Assembly: GCA_036274675.1 (NCBI GenBank)
Contig: DASUFE010000105.1
Span: 1-64,000, forward strand
Source of the DNA: DASUFE01 sp036274675
GTDB lineage: Bacteria; Pseudomonadota; Gammaproteobacteria; HTCC5015
DNA length: 64,000 nt
Direction: 5' to 3'
This document shows positions 26,344-34,585 of the stretch, in pieces (position 1 is the stretch's first letter; each line of letters begins with the position of its first letter). The notes under the pieces are model-generated. The model was given only the letters and a program-made list of their open reading frames with translations. It searched no databases and had not been told where the DNA came from. The translations under genes were made by a program, and so were the position numbers.

Positions 26344-27249
26344 ATGCAGACAGGACCATCCATTTGGCGGTTAAATATTAAAACCGCAGCTAATGAAGGC
26401 ATTGATCCGAGGAAATTCTGCCTCGACCGTAAAATTCTCGGGGTTGGTTGGCCGATTGATTTGGGGGGCATAATAAACTGGGACAGTTATTATAAAAATG
26501 GGGCGGCCATTTACCATGAGCAGGGCGATAAAGGTTGGTGGCCTGCTATAAATGCCGTTAAGAATCGCTTGCAGCTTAACGATCTATGCTGGACTCGTGA
26601 CAAGAGTGGCGTGTATTACCTTGGCAGGGTCGTAGGCGAATGGGAATATCGCATGACTAAAGAATATTTGGAGGCTGATGTCGTAAATGTACGAGAATGC
26701 GAGTGGTTCCAGGTTGGGGAGGTTGATGCTGTTCCCGGCAAGGTGATCAACAGTTTTATTCGTGGCCGAACCCTGCAAATCGTCGATGATGGGAATGTAA
26801 GTTTATATTCACAATATTTATATAATTCCCTGTCGGGAAGTAATTACTATCTCCTTCCTAAGATGTCGGCGGATTTATTTGCCCTTGTTTCCTCGGAAGA
26901 CTGCGAGGACATCGTTGGCCTTTTTCTGCAAGAAAAAGGTTACCGTATGATACCCAGTTCATGTAAATCGGACACTGCTGTTTATGAATTTGTCATGAAA
27001 CATGCCGAAACCGGCGCGTCTGCCGTTGCCCAGGTTAAGCAGGGGGATGTGGATTTGCATTTCGAAGATTATTCTTCTCTATCTTGTGATGTATATTTGT
27101 TGACAACGCATGGGCGATATGTGGGTATGCAGCCATCCAATATCCATTGCATTGATCCGGATATCTTAAAAGAATTTATTACGAGGAAAAAACGTATTCT
27201 GTCGGACCGGGTAAAGACGTGGCTTTCAATTATTGAGAGGCTCGCGTAA
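26344..27249 (+). CDS. Uncharacterised protein, putative PD-(D/E)XK nuclease-like C-terminal domain
   Basis: 301 residues, no signal or membrane segment. The N-terminal ~150 residues are rich in Trp/Tyr (RKILGVGWPID, GDKGWWPAINAVKNR, DLCWTRDKSGVYYLGRVVGEWEYR) and look like a small-molecule or nucleic-acid-binding beta domain. The C-terminal half has the order expected of an Mrr-like endonuclease fold: an acidic helix (SSEDCEDIVGLFLQEKGY, 183-200), an acidic strand (D210/E215 area) and the strand AVAQVKQG (Q230, K232). Catalytic competence is unproven. It is clearly AT-richer than the flanking genes and follows the beta-flower gene by 18 bases, suggesting a transferred pair. A defence or DNA-processing role is inference only. 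Confidence 0.5.
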   Translation: MQTGPSIWRLNIKTAANEGIDPRKFCLDRKILGVGWPIDLGGIINWDSYYKNGAAIYHEQGDKGWWPAINAVKNRLQLNDLCWTRDKSGVYYLGRVVGEWEYRMTKEYLEADVVNVRECEWFQVGEVDAVPGKVINSFIRGRTLQIVDDGNVSLYSQYLYNSLSGSNYYLLPKMSADLFALVSSEDCEDIVGLFLQEKGYRMIPSSCKSDTAVYEFVMKHAETGASAVAQVKQGDVDLHFEDYSSLSCDVYLLTTHGRYVGMQPSNIHCIDPDILKEFITRKKRILSDRVKTWLSIIERLA

Positions 27250-27260
27250 GGCTCATGGCA

Positions 27261-27367
27261 AACTCCGCCGTGGCTCTGTGAGAGATATTCTTGTTATTTT
27301 CGAATTCTCGTCAGGCGCATTATTTGCTTTGTTTTTATTTTTAGCGTCTCTGCGAACTCTGCGAGAG
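27261..27367. repeat. Direct-oriented half-elements of the palindromic repeat family
   Basis: Two segments, around 27261-27285 and 27344-27367, both end in CTCTGYGAGAG in the same orientation, so they do not form a palindrome. The right one (27349-27370) matches 31129-31150 at 20 of 22 positions. They fill the gap between the nuclease-like gene and ygiD and mark the right edge of the AT-rich island. Confidence 0.55.
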
Positions 27368-27378
27368 GTCTTTATTGA

Positions 27379-28158
27379 ATGTCCGATAAAATGCCCGCGA
27401 TTTTTTTTGGCCACGGCAATCCGTTGAACGCCTTGCAGGAGAATGCCTATACCCGGGGCTGGGCGGAGATCGGTCGGAGTATTCCCTCGCCCCGGGCGAT
27501 CGTGTCGATTTCCGCGCACTGGTATACACGGGGCCCCCGTGTGACATCGATGTCGACGCCGCGGACAATTCACGATTTTGGGGGCTTTCCCGAGGCTTTG
27601 TACGAGGTGCAGTATCCGGCTCCCGGCGATCCGATACTCGCACACCAATTACAGAAGCTGTTGCAACCGGTGGAGGTTGGGCTCGATGCGGAGTGGGGCC
27701 TGGATCATGGGACGTGGTCCGTGTTGTGCCATGCGTTCCCGCTGGCGGATATACCGGTGGTACAGCTTAGTATTGATCGTACGCAGCCTCCCGCATTCCA
27801 TTACGCGCTGGGGCGCGAACTGGCGCCGTTGCGTCACGATGGAGTGCTTGTCATGGGTAGCGGTAATCTGGTGCACAACCTGCATACCTATGCCTGGGGA
27901 CGGCATCCGGTGGAGCCTTTCGAATGGGCGCTGCGTTTCGAGGAGCGTTTCCGGGAACTGTTGCTCTTGGCCGACCATGAGCCGCTGATCAATTACGAAT
28001 CGCTGGGGCCCGACGCCCGGTTGTCGGTGCCGACGCCCGAACATTACCTGCCGCTGCTCTATGTGCTCGGCCTGCGGGCCGAGGATGAAGCCGTGAGTTT
28101 CCCGGTACAGGGAATCGAAGGCGGCTCCGTATCGATGCTCACCGTCCAGATTGGGTAG
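27379..28158 (+). CDS. ygiD: 4,5-DOPA dioxygenase extradiol-like protein (YgiD family)
   Basis: 259-residue zinc/iron-dependent class III extradiol ring-cleavage dioxygenase homologue. Metal-binding histidines are visible in FFGHGNPL, ISAHWYTRGP and LDHGTWSVL, and MGSGNLVHNLH carries the fourth conserved His. Length and full-length collinearity fit E. coli YgiD. The enzyme acts on catechols such as L-DOPA in vitro; the natural substrate is unsettled. No other aromatic-catabolism gene is present, so the symbol denotes family membership only. Confidence 0.9.
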   Translation: MSDKMPAIFFGHGNPLNALQENAYTRGWAEIGRSIPSPRAIVSISAHWYTRGPRVTSMSTPRTIHDFGGFPEALYEVQYPAPGDPILAHQLQKLLQPVEVGLDAEWGLDHGTWSVLCHAFPLADIPVVQLSIDRTQPPAFHYALGRELAPLRHDGVLVMGSGNLVHNLHTYAWGRHPVEPFEWALRFEERFRELLLLADHEPLINYESLGPDARLSVPTPEHYLPLLYVLGLRAEDEAVSFPVQGIEGGSVSMLTVQIG

Positions 28159-28270
28159 CGGCGCGCATTACCTCTATCTACCGTTGAATCTCCGCGGGTT
28201 TTTGCAGTCCATTTTTTGGTCGCTGTGTTAACAATTGTCCCGCGGAATTTTGGCGGCAAAGGATTTTTGC

Positions 28271-29122
28271 ATGTTATTGCGTATCGCCACTTATGTAGTG
28301 GCCCCCTATCTGGCATCCGTTGCGTTGATGTTTTTGCTGCAGCGCCGGCTGCTGTATTTTCCCAATCTCAACACGCCCGCCGATGAAACGCTCGCCCGCG
28401 AGGGCCTGCGGTTTTGGCCTCTGCGCGAAAGTTATCGCGGCCTGGTGAGCGTTGAGCCGCCCCGCAATCCCAAAGGCACCGTGGTCGTTTTTCATGGCAA
28501 TAACAGCCTGTCCGCCCAGCGCGGTTTTTATGCGCGCGCGCTGGAGCGCCTGGGTTACCGGACGGTGCTGGCGGAATACCCCGTCTATGGCGGGCGCGAC
28601 GGCAGGCTCAGCGAAACTGAGTTCGTGGCCGATGCCAGAGAGACGGTGCGGCAGGTGTATGAGGAATTCGGCGGCCCCTTGTTTATTGTCGGCGAGTCGC
28701 TGGGTTCGGGGGTTGCGACCGCGGTCGCGGCCGATTCCACACTGCGGATCGCGGGCCTGATCCTGATCACGCCCTTCGATTCAATATCGGCCCTGGCGCA
28801 AACCCTGTACTGGTTTATTCCGGCGCGCTGGCTGGTCTGGGACAAGTTCGACAGCGTGACCAACCTGCAATCCTTCCGCGGGCCGGTCGCGGTGCTGATG
28901 GCCGAGCGCGACAGTGTCGTGCCGAAGCAGCATACGATGGGAGTGTATGGGTCGATCGTCGGTCCGAAGGAGCTGTGGTGCTTCGAGGGCGCCAGCCATA
29001 CCGACTGGGCCTTTATGTCGCAGGAAGGCTGGTGGCGGGAAGTGATGGAATTCGTCACCGCGAATAACCGCCACCTGCCGGAAGTCGCCGGGCAGAAGGC
29101 CCTATACCGAAACGCTCACTGA
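28271..29122 (+). CDS. Membrane-anchored alpha/beta hydrolase
   Basis: 283-residue alpha/beta-hydrolase resembling the BEM46/ABHD13 group. An N-terminal hydrophobic helix (IATYVVAPYLASVALMFLLQ) probably anchors it to the inner membrane. The catalytic triad is visible: nucleophile Ser in VGESLGSG, acid in MAERDSVVP, His in GASHTDWAF. The oxyanion segment is VVFHGNNSLSAQ. ATG 28271 is chosen because AAAGGA lies 9 bases upstream; the frame extends to 28235 without a better site. Substrate unknown. Confidence 0.85.
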   Translation: MLLRIATYVVAPYLASVALMFLLQRRLLYFPNLNTPADETLAREGLRFWPLRESYRGLVSVEPPRNPKGTVVVFHGNNSLSAQRGFYARALERLGYRTVLAEYPVYGGRDGRLSETEFVADARETVRQVYEEFGGPLFIVGESLGSGVATAVAADSTLRIAGLILITPFDSISALAQTLYWFIPARWLVWDKFDSVTNLQSFRGPVAVLMAERDSVVPKQHTMGVYGSIVGPKELWCFEGASHTDWAFMSQEGWWREVMEFVTANNRHLPEVAGQKALYRNAH

Positions 29123-29149
29123 AGACGCGAGAAGGGGATTAAGAAAATT

Positions 29150-29213
29150 CTCTCACGGAGGCACGGAGAACACGAAGTAATTAAACTCAGTGAACTCCGT
29201 GGCTTCGTGAGAG
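29150..29213. repeat. Intergenic palindromic repeat, CTCTCACGGAGGCACGG type (short form)
   Basis: The 19-base arms 29150-29168 and 29195-29213 are inverted with 2 mismatches around a 26-base loop. It lies between the convergent alpha/beta hydrolase and aldolase genes. It is similar to the unit at 31035-31100. Confidence 0.8.
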
Positions 29214-29284
29214 TATTAATTCCTGTTTTTCTTTACGCCCTTGGCGGGATAAAGACTTATAAAAGCCGTGGCAACGTTGCGCTC

Positions 29285-30085
29285 TTATTCCAGTAAATCC
29301 GGTTGGCGGGCGACGATGAAATCGTAGAGCGGCTGGAAGCTGTACCACAGTGAATGGTCGGAGGCGATGTAGTCCCGGGTTTTGATTGCAACCTCGTGCG
29401 GGATGCGGATCGGTTCGCCCGCGGCTTCCGCCATGAGCTGTGACTGGCAACAGCGCTCCATCAGCAGGAACAGATAGATCGCCGCATCCACGGTACGCCC
29501 CATGGTCAGCAGCCCGTGATTTTGCAAGATTACCGCCATGTTATCCGCCAAGGCCTGAGCGATGCGGTCGCCGACCTCGGTTTCCACCACGACGCCGGTG
29601 AAATTGTTGAACACGGCATGATTCCGGTACAAAGCGCAGGCGTCCTGACTGATCGGATCGAGCGCGCGGCCAAGGCTCGCCCAGGTTTTGCCGTAAAATG
29701 AATGCGCATGCGCGGCGGCGACGATATCCGCATGCGCGGCATGGATGCGCGAGTGAATCGCGAACGCGGCGCCGTTCACCAGCGCGTCGCCCTCGACCAC
29801 GACGCCATCATGATTCACCAGCACCAGGTCAGAAACTTTGATCTGCGAGAAATGCCGGCCGAAAGGATTTACCCAGAAATGGTCGGTGCGCTCCGGATCG
29901 CGCACGGTAATATGGCCGGCGATGCCCTCATCGAAACCGAAATGCGAGAACAGGCGGAACCCGGCGGCGAGGCGCTGCTTGCGGTGCAGCCGTTCGGCGG
30001 CCGGAGTGGCGAATTCGGGAATGCCGGGGAGGCTGCGTGCTTCCTTGCCGGAAATGGATTTGCGGGTGATGGTGCCTTTGGTCAT
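29285..30085 (-). CDS. Class II aldolase/adducin-family protein
   Basis: 266-residue protein of the class II aldolase/adducin N-terminal family. The zinc ligands are in AAHAHSFYGKTW (HxH), with a further His in QNHGLLTMG. The central VNPFGRHFSQIKVSDLVLVNHDG stretch is typical of the adducin-like subgroup often annotated as hydroxylase-like aldolases. It therefore probably binds a divalent metal and acts on a sugar-phosphate or hydroxy-acid. The reaction cannot be assigned from sequence. It is transcribed in the same direction as the upstream HAD gene, 26 bases apart, so the two may form an operon. Confidence 0.85.
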   Translation of the reverse strand: MTKGTITRKSISGKEARSLPGIPEFATPAAERLHRKQRLAAGFRLFSHFGFDEGIAGHITVRDPERTDHFWVNPFGRHFSQIKVSDLVLVNHDGVVVEGDALVNGAAFAIHSRIHAAHADIVAAAHAHSFYGKTWASLGRALDPISQDACALYRNHAVFNNFTGVVVETEVGDRIAQALADNMAVILQNHGLLTMGRTVDAAIYLFLLMERCCQSQLMAEAAGEPIRIPHEVAIKTRDYIASDHSLWYSFQPLYDFIVARQPDLLE

Positions 30086-30111
30086 GAACCTGCCTCAAAT
30101 TTACGCCAATT

Positions 30112-30978
30112 TCAGCGCCGGCCTTGCCCGTCGCGGTTGCAGCGGAACAGTTCCCGCTCGTATTCGATATGGGCGATGATCGCATTCAATAAAAGAGTGG
30201 TGCGGCGGTACAATTCGCGTCCGCCGCGATAATCGGCGCGCGCGATGAAGTCGACGCGGCCGGCCGTCAGCAGGCGGCGGCAGGTTTCGAGCTGCTTGCG
30301 GTTGCGCTCCCGGTATACGGCGATCGCGTGCCCGCCGTTCTTGCGTGTCACCGCCATGCTCGGCACGTCGGTCATGCCGTCGCCGATGTAGATCATATGG
30401 TTGAAAGGAATCGGCCGCGCGGTTTCGTTCATGTGCTCGTTGATGTTTTCGCTCAGATGCTCGCGGCCCTTGTTGATGCGGAACAGGTACTGGGTCTTGG
30501 TGGTGTCGGTGATCACCAGCTTGGGGAAGTCGGCAACGCCCTGGGCGTTGAAATGGTATTCAGAAGCGTAGATGCGACTGAAATGTTTTTTGATCGAGGT
30601 GCCATCGATGATTTCGCGCATGCCGGCGGAGATCAGGTAATGACGGATCTGGATGCCGCGGCTATGCCCGCGCACGTAAGCGTTGATCAGGTCGAACCAG
30701 CCCTCGACGCCGGGAAAATACTGGATCTTGCGCGCCATGCCGGCGTAGTCGCGGCGCCGCACCTCGATGCCGCGCTCGCGCGCCTTCTCCAGCAGGAGGC
30801 GCATGTACACCAGCATGTTCTCCGCGCCGGTCGCCTCCACCTCGGCCTGCACCTCACGCCAGAACTCCTCGCGCGGAATGCCGAAGCGCGGCAGCAGCGT
30901 GTAATCCTGCATCGCCTTCGGCGACAGCGTGCCGTCGAAGTCGTAGATCATCGCGATGACATTCTGATTGAACTGCAT
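30112..30978 (-). CDS. HAD-superfamily phosphatase
   Basis: 288-residue haloacid dehalogenase-type hydrolase. The nucleophile motif is MIYDFDGTLSP, motif II is LISAGM, and the late acidic motif is YIGDGMTDVPSM. The large cap region (about 45-125) is helical and acidic. I start at MQFNQNV (30978) because the seven codons upstream lack conservation features. It is probably co-transcribed with the class II aldolase just downstream. A pairing of a phosphatase with an aldolase hints at a shared phosphorylated metabolite, but that is inference. Confidence 0.85.
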   Translation of the reverse strand: MQFNQNVIAMIYDFDGTLSPKAMQDYTLLPRFGIPREEFWREVQAEVEATGAENMLVYMRLLLEKARERGIEVRRRDYAGMARKIQYFPGVEGWFDLINAYVRGHSRGIQIRHYLISAGMREIIDGTSIKKHFSRIYASEYHFNAQGVADFPKLVITDTTKTQYLFRINKGREHLSENINEHMNETARPIPFNHMIYIGDGMTDVPSMAVTRKNGGHAIAVYRERNRKQLETCRRLLTAGRVDFIARADYRGGRELYRRTTLLLNAIIAHIEYERELFRCNRDGQGRR

Positions 30979-31034
30979 GGGCACTAATAATGTGCCCAAT
31001 TCTGGAAACTTTCAAATAGAAAGATAAAGATATA

Positions 31035-31150
31035 TCTCACGGAGGCGCGGAGAACACGGGTTGATTAAATTCATTCTATGAACTCCGTGCCTCCGTTAGA
31101 GAAATTTTCTTAATCTCTTTTGGAGTATTCTGCGCACTCTGCGAAAGGTC
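31035..31150. repeat. Palindromic repeat with an adjacent half-element
   Basis: The arms 31035-31052 and 31083-31100 are inverted with 2 mismatches in 18. A separate half-element at 31129-31150 repeats the sequence at 27349-27370 (20 of 22 identical). The unit lies between the HAD gene and the SPOR-domain gene. Confidence 0.75.
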
Positions 31151-31156
31151 TTCTTA

Positions 31157-31669
31157 TTAGCCGCTGACTTTCAGGGTGATGGCGGTAATATCGTTGTCCT
31201 CTAACCGCTTGCGCATGGCGTTGAGGTGGTTGCGGTCGGTGAAGGGCCCGATACGCACGCGGTGCCAGGTGTCGCTGTCGACGGTGACTTTCTGGATATC
31301 GGCTTCAATGCCGAGCAGCGCCAGTGAGGCTTTGAGCTTGTCCGCCTGCTCGTACTGCCGGAACGAACCGGCCTGCAGGATGAACTGCTCGCCGGTGGCG
31401 AGTTCGACGGTGGGTTCCGGCGGTTTAGGCTGCTGGCGCGTCTGCTGCTTGCCTTTCACTTCCAGTCCCGGCACTACCACTTCAAGTTCAGGCAGAATCT
31501 TGTAGAAATCGAACTGGGGGGCTTTTTCGGCGCGCTTGCCGTCGGCCTGGCGCGCGACGGCGCGTTCGGGTTCCGGCAGGCCGTTCAGATAAACCAGGAA
31601 CGCCACAAACAAACCGATCGTAAGACCCGCCAGTAAGTACGCCCATCCCGGGTAAGATTCTTTACTCAT
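31157..31669 (-). CDS. SPOR-domain inner-membrane protein
   Basis: 170-residue bitopic protein: a short cytoplasmic start (MSKESYPG), one membrane helix (WAYLLAGLTIGLFVAFLVYL), a charged periplasmic linker, and a C-terminal SPOR domain (about 95-170, FILQAGSFRQYEQADKLKA ... HRVRIGPFTDRNHLNAMRKRL). SPOR domains bind denuded peptidoglycan at the septum, so a cell-division or cell-wall role is likely, as for FtsN-like proteins. The start codon overlaps the 3' end of argS by 8 bases, implying translational coupling. An ArgS-SPOR gene order is also known from Pseudomonas. Confidence 0.9.
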   Translation of the reverse strand: MSKESYPGWAYLLAGLTIGLFVAFLVYLNGLPEPERAVARQADGKRAEKAPQFDFYKILPELEVVVPGLEVKGKQQTRQQPKPPEPTVELATGEQFILQAGSFRQYEQADKLKASLALLGIEADIQKVTVDSDTWHRVRIGPFTDRNHLNAMRKRLEDNDITAITLKVSG

Positions 31670-33377
31670 CAGAATCACTTTTCTCGCGGAACATTTTTTC
31701 AGGAGCCGATACGCCCAACAAGTTTAACCCATTTCTTACTATTTGTTGCGTTGCTTCGCTTAGCACCAGACGCGCGTTTCGAAGCTGCGGATCTTCGATC
31801 AGGATCTTATGCCTGTCGTAATAGCCATGAAAATTCGTTGCCAGCTCGCGCAAGTAATAAGTGAGCTGATGCGGCTCTTCACCCTCCGCCGCCTGCTTGA
31901 GAATTTCCGGATAGCGCGCAAGGATTTTTATCAATTCTGTTTCTTCGGGTTCCGTCAGTCTTTCCAGGCTGGCCAGGCCCATGTCTTTGTCATAACTGAA
32001 TTTTCTTTCCGGTAGTTTTCCGAATACCCTGCAAATGCGCGCATGAGCGTATTGCACGTAATACACGGGATTCTCATTGTTCTGTTGTAACGCAAGGTCC
32101 ACGTCGAACACGAATTCGGAATCCGCGCGCCGCGACACCAGGAAGAAACGCACGGCGTCGCGGCCTACCCAGTCGATCAGGTCGCGCACGGTCACATAGG
32201 AGCCGGCGCGTTTGGAAATTTTGACCTCCGTCCCGTTGCGCATGACCTTGACCATGTTGTGCAGCACGTAATCAGGATAGCCCTTCGGTATACCGATGTT
32301 CAGTGCCTGCAGGCCCGCACGGACGCGTGCAACGGTCCCAAAATGATCCGTACCCTGTATATTGACGGCGTGCGCAAAGCCGCGCTCCCACTTTGTGACG
32401 TGATAGGCCACGTCCGGCACGAAATAGGTGTAGCCGCCGTCGGACTTGCGCATCACCCGGTCCTTGTCGTCGCCGTATTCGGTGGTGCGCAGCCAGAGGG
32501 CGCCGTCCTGTTCGTAGGTTTTGCCGCTCTTGAGCAGCGCCTGCACCGTCGCCTCGACCCGGCCCTCGGTGTAAAGGCTGGATTCCAGATAGTACACATC
32601 GAAGCGGACGCCGAATTTCTGCAGATCGATGTCCTGTTCGTTGCGCAGATAGGTAACCGCGAATTTGCGTATAGCGACGAGGTCGTCGGCCTTGCCGTTG
32701 GCGACCACCGGTTCCCCGTCCATCGCACGCACGGTTTTCTTCGCCAGGAAGTCGCGCGCGATATCCTGGATATATTCACCGTTGTAGGCCGCTTCCGGCC
32801 AGCCCGGGTCTCCCGGCTTCAGGCCGCGCGCGCGCGCCTGTACCGATAGCGCCAGATTTTCGATCTGCACCCCTGCGTCGTTGTAATAGAACTCACGGCT
32901 GACCTGGTAGCCCTGGGTTTCCATCAGCGCTGCGAGCGCGTCGCCGAGCGCGGCCTGTCGGCCATGTCCGACGTGCAGGGGGCCGGTAGGATTGGCGGAT
33001 ACGAATTCGATCAGCATGCGCTGTGCCGCGCCCTTTTTGCTGTGGCCGAAGGCAGCGCCCTGCTGGAGGATGTCGGCGATAATGCCGCTGGAGGCAGCCT
33101 GGCTGACGTAAAAGTTGATAAAGCCCGGGCCGGCAATTTCAGTTTTGCGGAGGATGCCCGTGGCGGGCAGCTTCGCCACCAGCAGTTCGGCCAGCTTGCG
33201 CGGGGCCATGCCCGCCGTCTTGGCCAGAGCCATGGCGATATTGCTGGCGAACTCGCCGTGTTCGGGGTTCTTGTTGTGCAGTACCTGTATCTGATTTTCC
33301 CCGCCCGCAGGTATAACCCCTTCAGCTTGCAGAACGGCTACTGCACTACGCACCAGTTGTTCGATTTCGGTTTTCAA
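31662..33377 (-). CDS. argS: Arginyl-tRNA synthetase
   Basis: 571-residue class I aminoacyl-tRNA synthetase charging tRNA-Arg. The N-terminal Add1 domain occupies about 1-95. The HIGH-equivalent motif is NPTGPLHVGHGR. The KMSKS-equivalent loop is EVKISKRAG, normal for this enzyme. The C-terminal DALR anticodon-binding domain begins near QYAHARICR. Length is normal. The gene overlaps the SPOR-domain gene at its 3' end. Upstream is a 538-base spacer with a 15-base inverted repeat. Confidence 0.97.
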   Translation of the reverse strand: MKTEIEQLVRSAVAVLQAEGVIPAGGENQIQVLHNKNPEHGEFASNIAMALAKTAGMAPRKLAELLVAKLPATGILRKTEIAGPGFINFYVSQAASSGIIADILQQGAAFGHSKKGAAQRMLIEFVSANPTGPLHVGHGRQAALGDALAALMETQGYQVSREFYYNDAGVQIENLALSVQARARGLKPGDPGWPEAAYNGEYIQDIARDFLAKKTVRAMDGEPVVANGKADDLVAIRKFAVTYLRNEQDIDLQKFGVRFDVYYLESSLYTEGRVEATVQALLKSGKTYEQDGALWLRTTEYGDDKDRVMRKSDGGYTYFVPDVAYHVTKWERGFAHAVNIQGTDHFGTVARVRAGLQALNIGIPKGYPDYVLHNMVKVMRNGTEVKISKRAGSYVTVRDLIDWVGRDAVRFFLVSRRADSEFVFDVDLALQQNNENPVYYVQYAHARICRVFGKLPERKFSYDKDMGLASLERLTEPEETELIKILARYPEILKQAAEGEEPHQLTYYLRELATNFHGYYDRHKILIEDPQLRNARLVLSEATQQIVRNGLNLLGVSAPEKMFREKSDSDE

Positions 33378-33915
33378 TGAAAATTAAATTAAGATGGTCG
33401 TGCAAAGAGCGCGGATTCTAGCATGAAGACAAGCCGGAAATGCCGATGTAGAGGAAGTATGGGAGGCAAGTCCGCGATTTTTAGCGCCCCGCCCCCGCCA
33501 TTCGGGATTGGACCCGGATGACGGGAGCTAGCCCTGCGGGGTGCCCGGGGATGAAAAAAGTATCGCAGTGTTTGTGTGAGGGGGAGATGGGGTGACGACC
33601 GGTAACACTGCGATACTTAAAACTGAGCCCTTGGCCGACGGTATTCCATGTTCGAGTTCCACTGGAGCTTGCGCCCCGGTCTCTATCCCTGAACCGCCGA
33701 CCTGTTCGTCCGTTTAACTCCCTGGCAACAGTTGATACTGTGCCGTGCAGGCATAATGCTGAAATACGGGGGTAGCCACAATCAGCCATTAGTATGAGAT
33801 GGGATGCGAACACTCCAGGCCCCTGACGCAATGGGGCGAGCCGCGGACGGAAAAAAATACTGGTCGACCGAGACGAGGCATGTAAAATGCCGGGAAGTCT
33901 GGAGCGCCTTTATGA
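33378..33915. promoter_or_regulatory. Divergent spacer between argS and the LuxR-type regulator, with a 15-base inverted repeat
   Basis: No credible gene. AAGTATCGCAGTGTT (33558-33572) is repeated exactly inverted at 33604-33618, with a 31-base loop. The surrounding DNA is GC-rich and includes short Gly/Pro-like runs. The inverted repeat could be a transcription-factor site serving argS or the regulator, or a remnant of a small mobile element. A weak open frame on the minus strand (33481-33831) looks like chance. Confidence 0.45.
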
Positions 33916-34566
33916 GTGCAGAACGTGAAAATCCTCATCGTTGAAGATCACCAGCTTTTTATAGAGGGCCTGCGTATCATTCTGGGGGACCTGGTCAGCG
34001 CCCCTGAAATCCTCTGCGCCAATACCGCTGCCCGAGCTTTGGAAATCCTTGGCCAGGACCCCGCGATCAAGCTGATCCTGATGGATATCGGCCTACCCGA
34101 TATCGATGGCCGCGCCTTGTTGAAAATCCTGCGCTCCCAGGGCTACCGCCAGCCGCTGCTGGTGGTGTCCGGCTCGGAAAACGTGCAGATCGCCAAGGAC
34201 ATGATGGAATCGGGGGCGCAAGGCTATGTGCTCAAATCCGGCAGCCTGCTGGAATTGCGCAAGGCCATGCAGACCGTCATCAACGGTGGTCAATATATCC
34301 CTCAGGGTTGGCAGGACTTGTTCGCCGCTCCCGACGAGGGCGGTCCCAAGGCGATGGCGAAATACCTCCACATCACCGAACGTCAGCTCGACGTTCTGTA
34401 TCTCCTGGCCAAGGGTCATCCCAACAAGGCGATCGCCGACTGGCTGGGGGTTACCGAGCACACCGTTAAAACCCATATCCAGGCGCTGTTCGATGCCTTG
34501 GGCGTACGCAATCGCACATCCTGCGTGCGCGAGGCGGAACGGCTGGGGTTGCTGACAAAACTCTGA
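33916..34566 (+). CDS. LuxR/NarL-type response regulator
   Basis: 216-residue two-component regulator. The receiver (about 1-120) has E10/D11 in IVEDHQLF, phospho-acceptor Asp in LILMDIGLPDIDG, and Lys in YVLKSGS. The C-terminal LuxR-type helix-turn-helix (about 150-212) has the recognisable ITERQLDVLYLLAKGHPNKAIADWLGVTEHTVKTH. The start is GTG 33916, with a possible alternative GTG at 33925. It converges on a hybrid histidine kinase (34586-36358), its probable partner, only 20 bases apart. The regulated genes are not evident. Confidence 0.9.
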   Translation: MQNVKILIVEDHQLFIEGLRIILGDLVSAPEILCANTAARALEILGQDPAIKLILMDIGLPDIDGRALLKILRSQGYRQPLLVVSGSENVQIAKDMMESGAQGYVLKSGSLLELRKAMQTVINGGQYIPQGWQDLFAAPDEGGPKAMAKYLHITERQLDVLYLLAKGHPNKAIADWLGVTEHTVKTHIQALFDALGVRNRTSCVREAERLGLLTKL

Positions 34567-34585
34567 AGGTGGGCCAGTCCCGGCC

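Noticed and set aside
22953..31150. Repeats considered as a CRISPR array
   Set aside because: Units are imperfect palindromes scattered between genes, not regular short repeats with unique spacers, and no cas gene is present.
33481..33831. Minus-strand 116-codon frame between argS and the regulator
   Set aside because: Includes the inverted repeat and no family features; likely chance.
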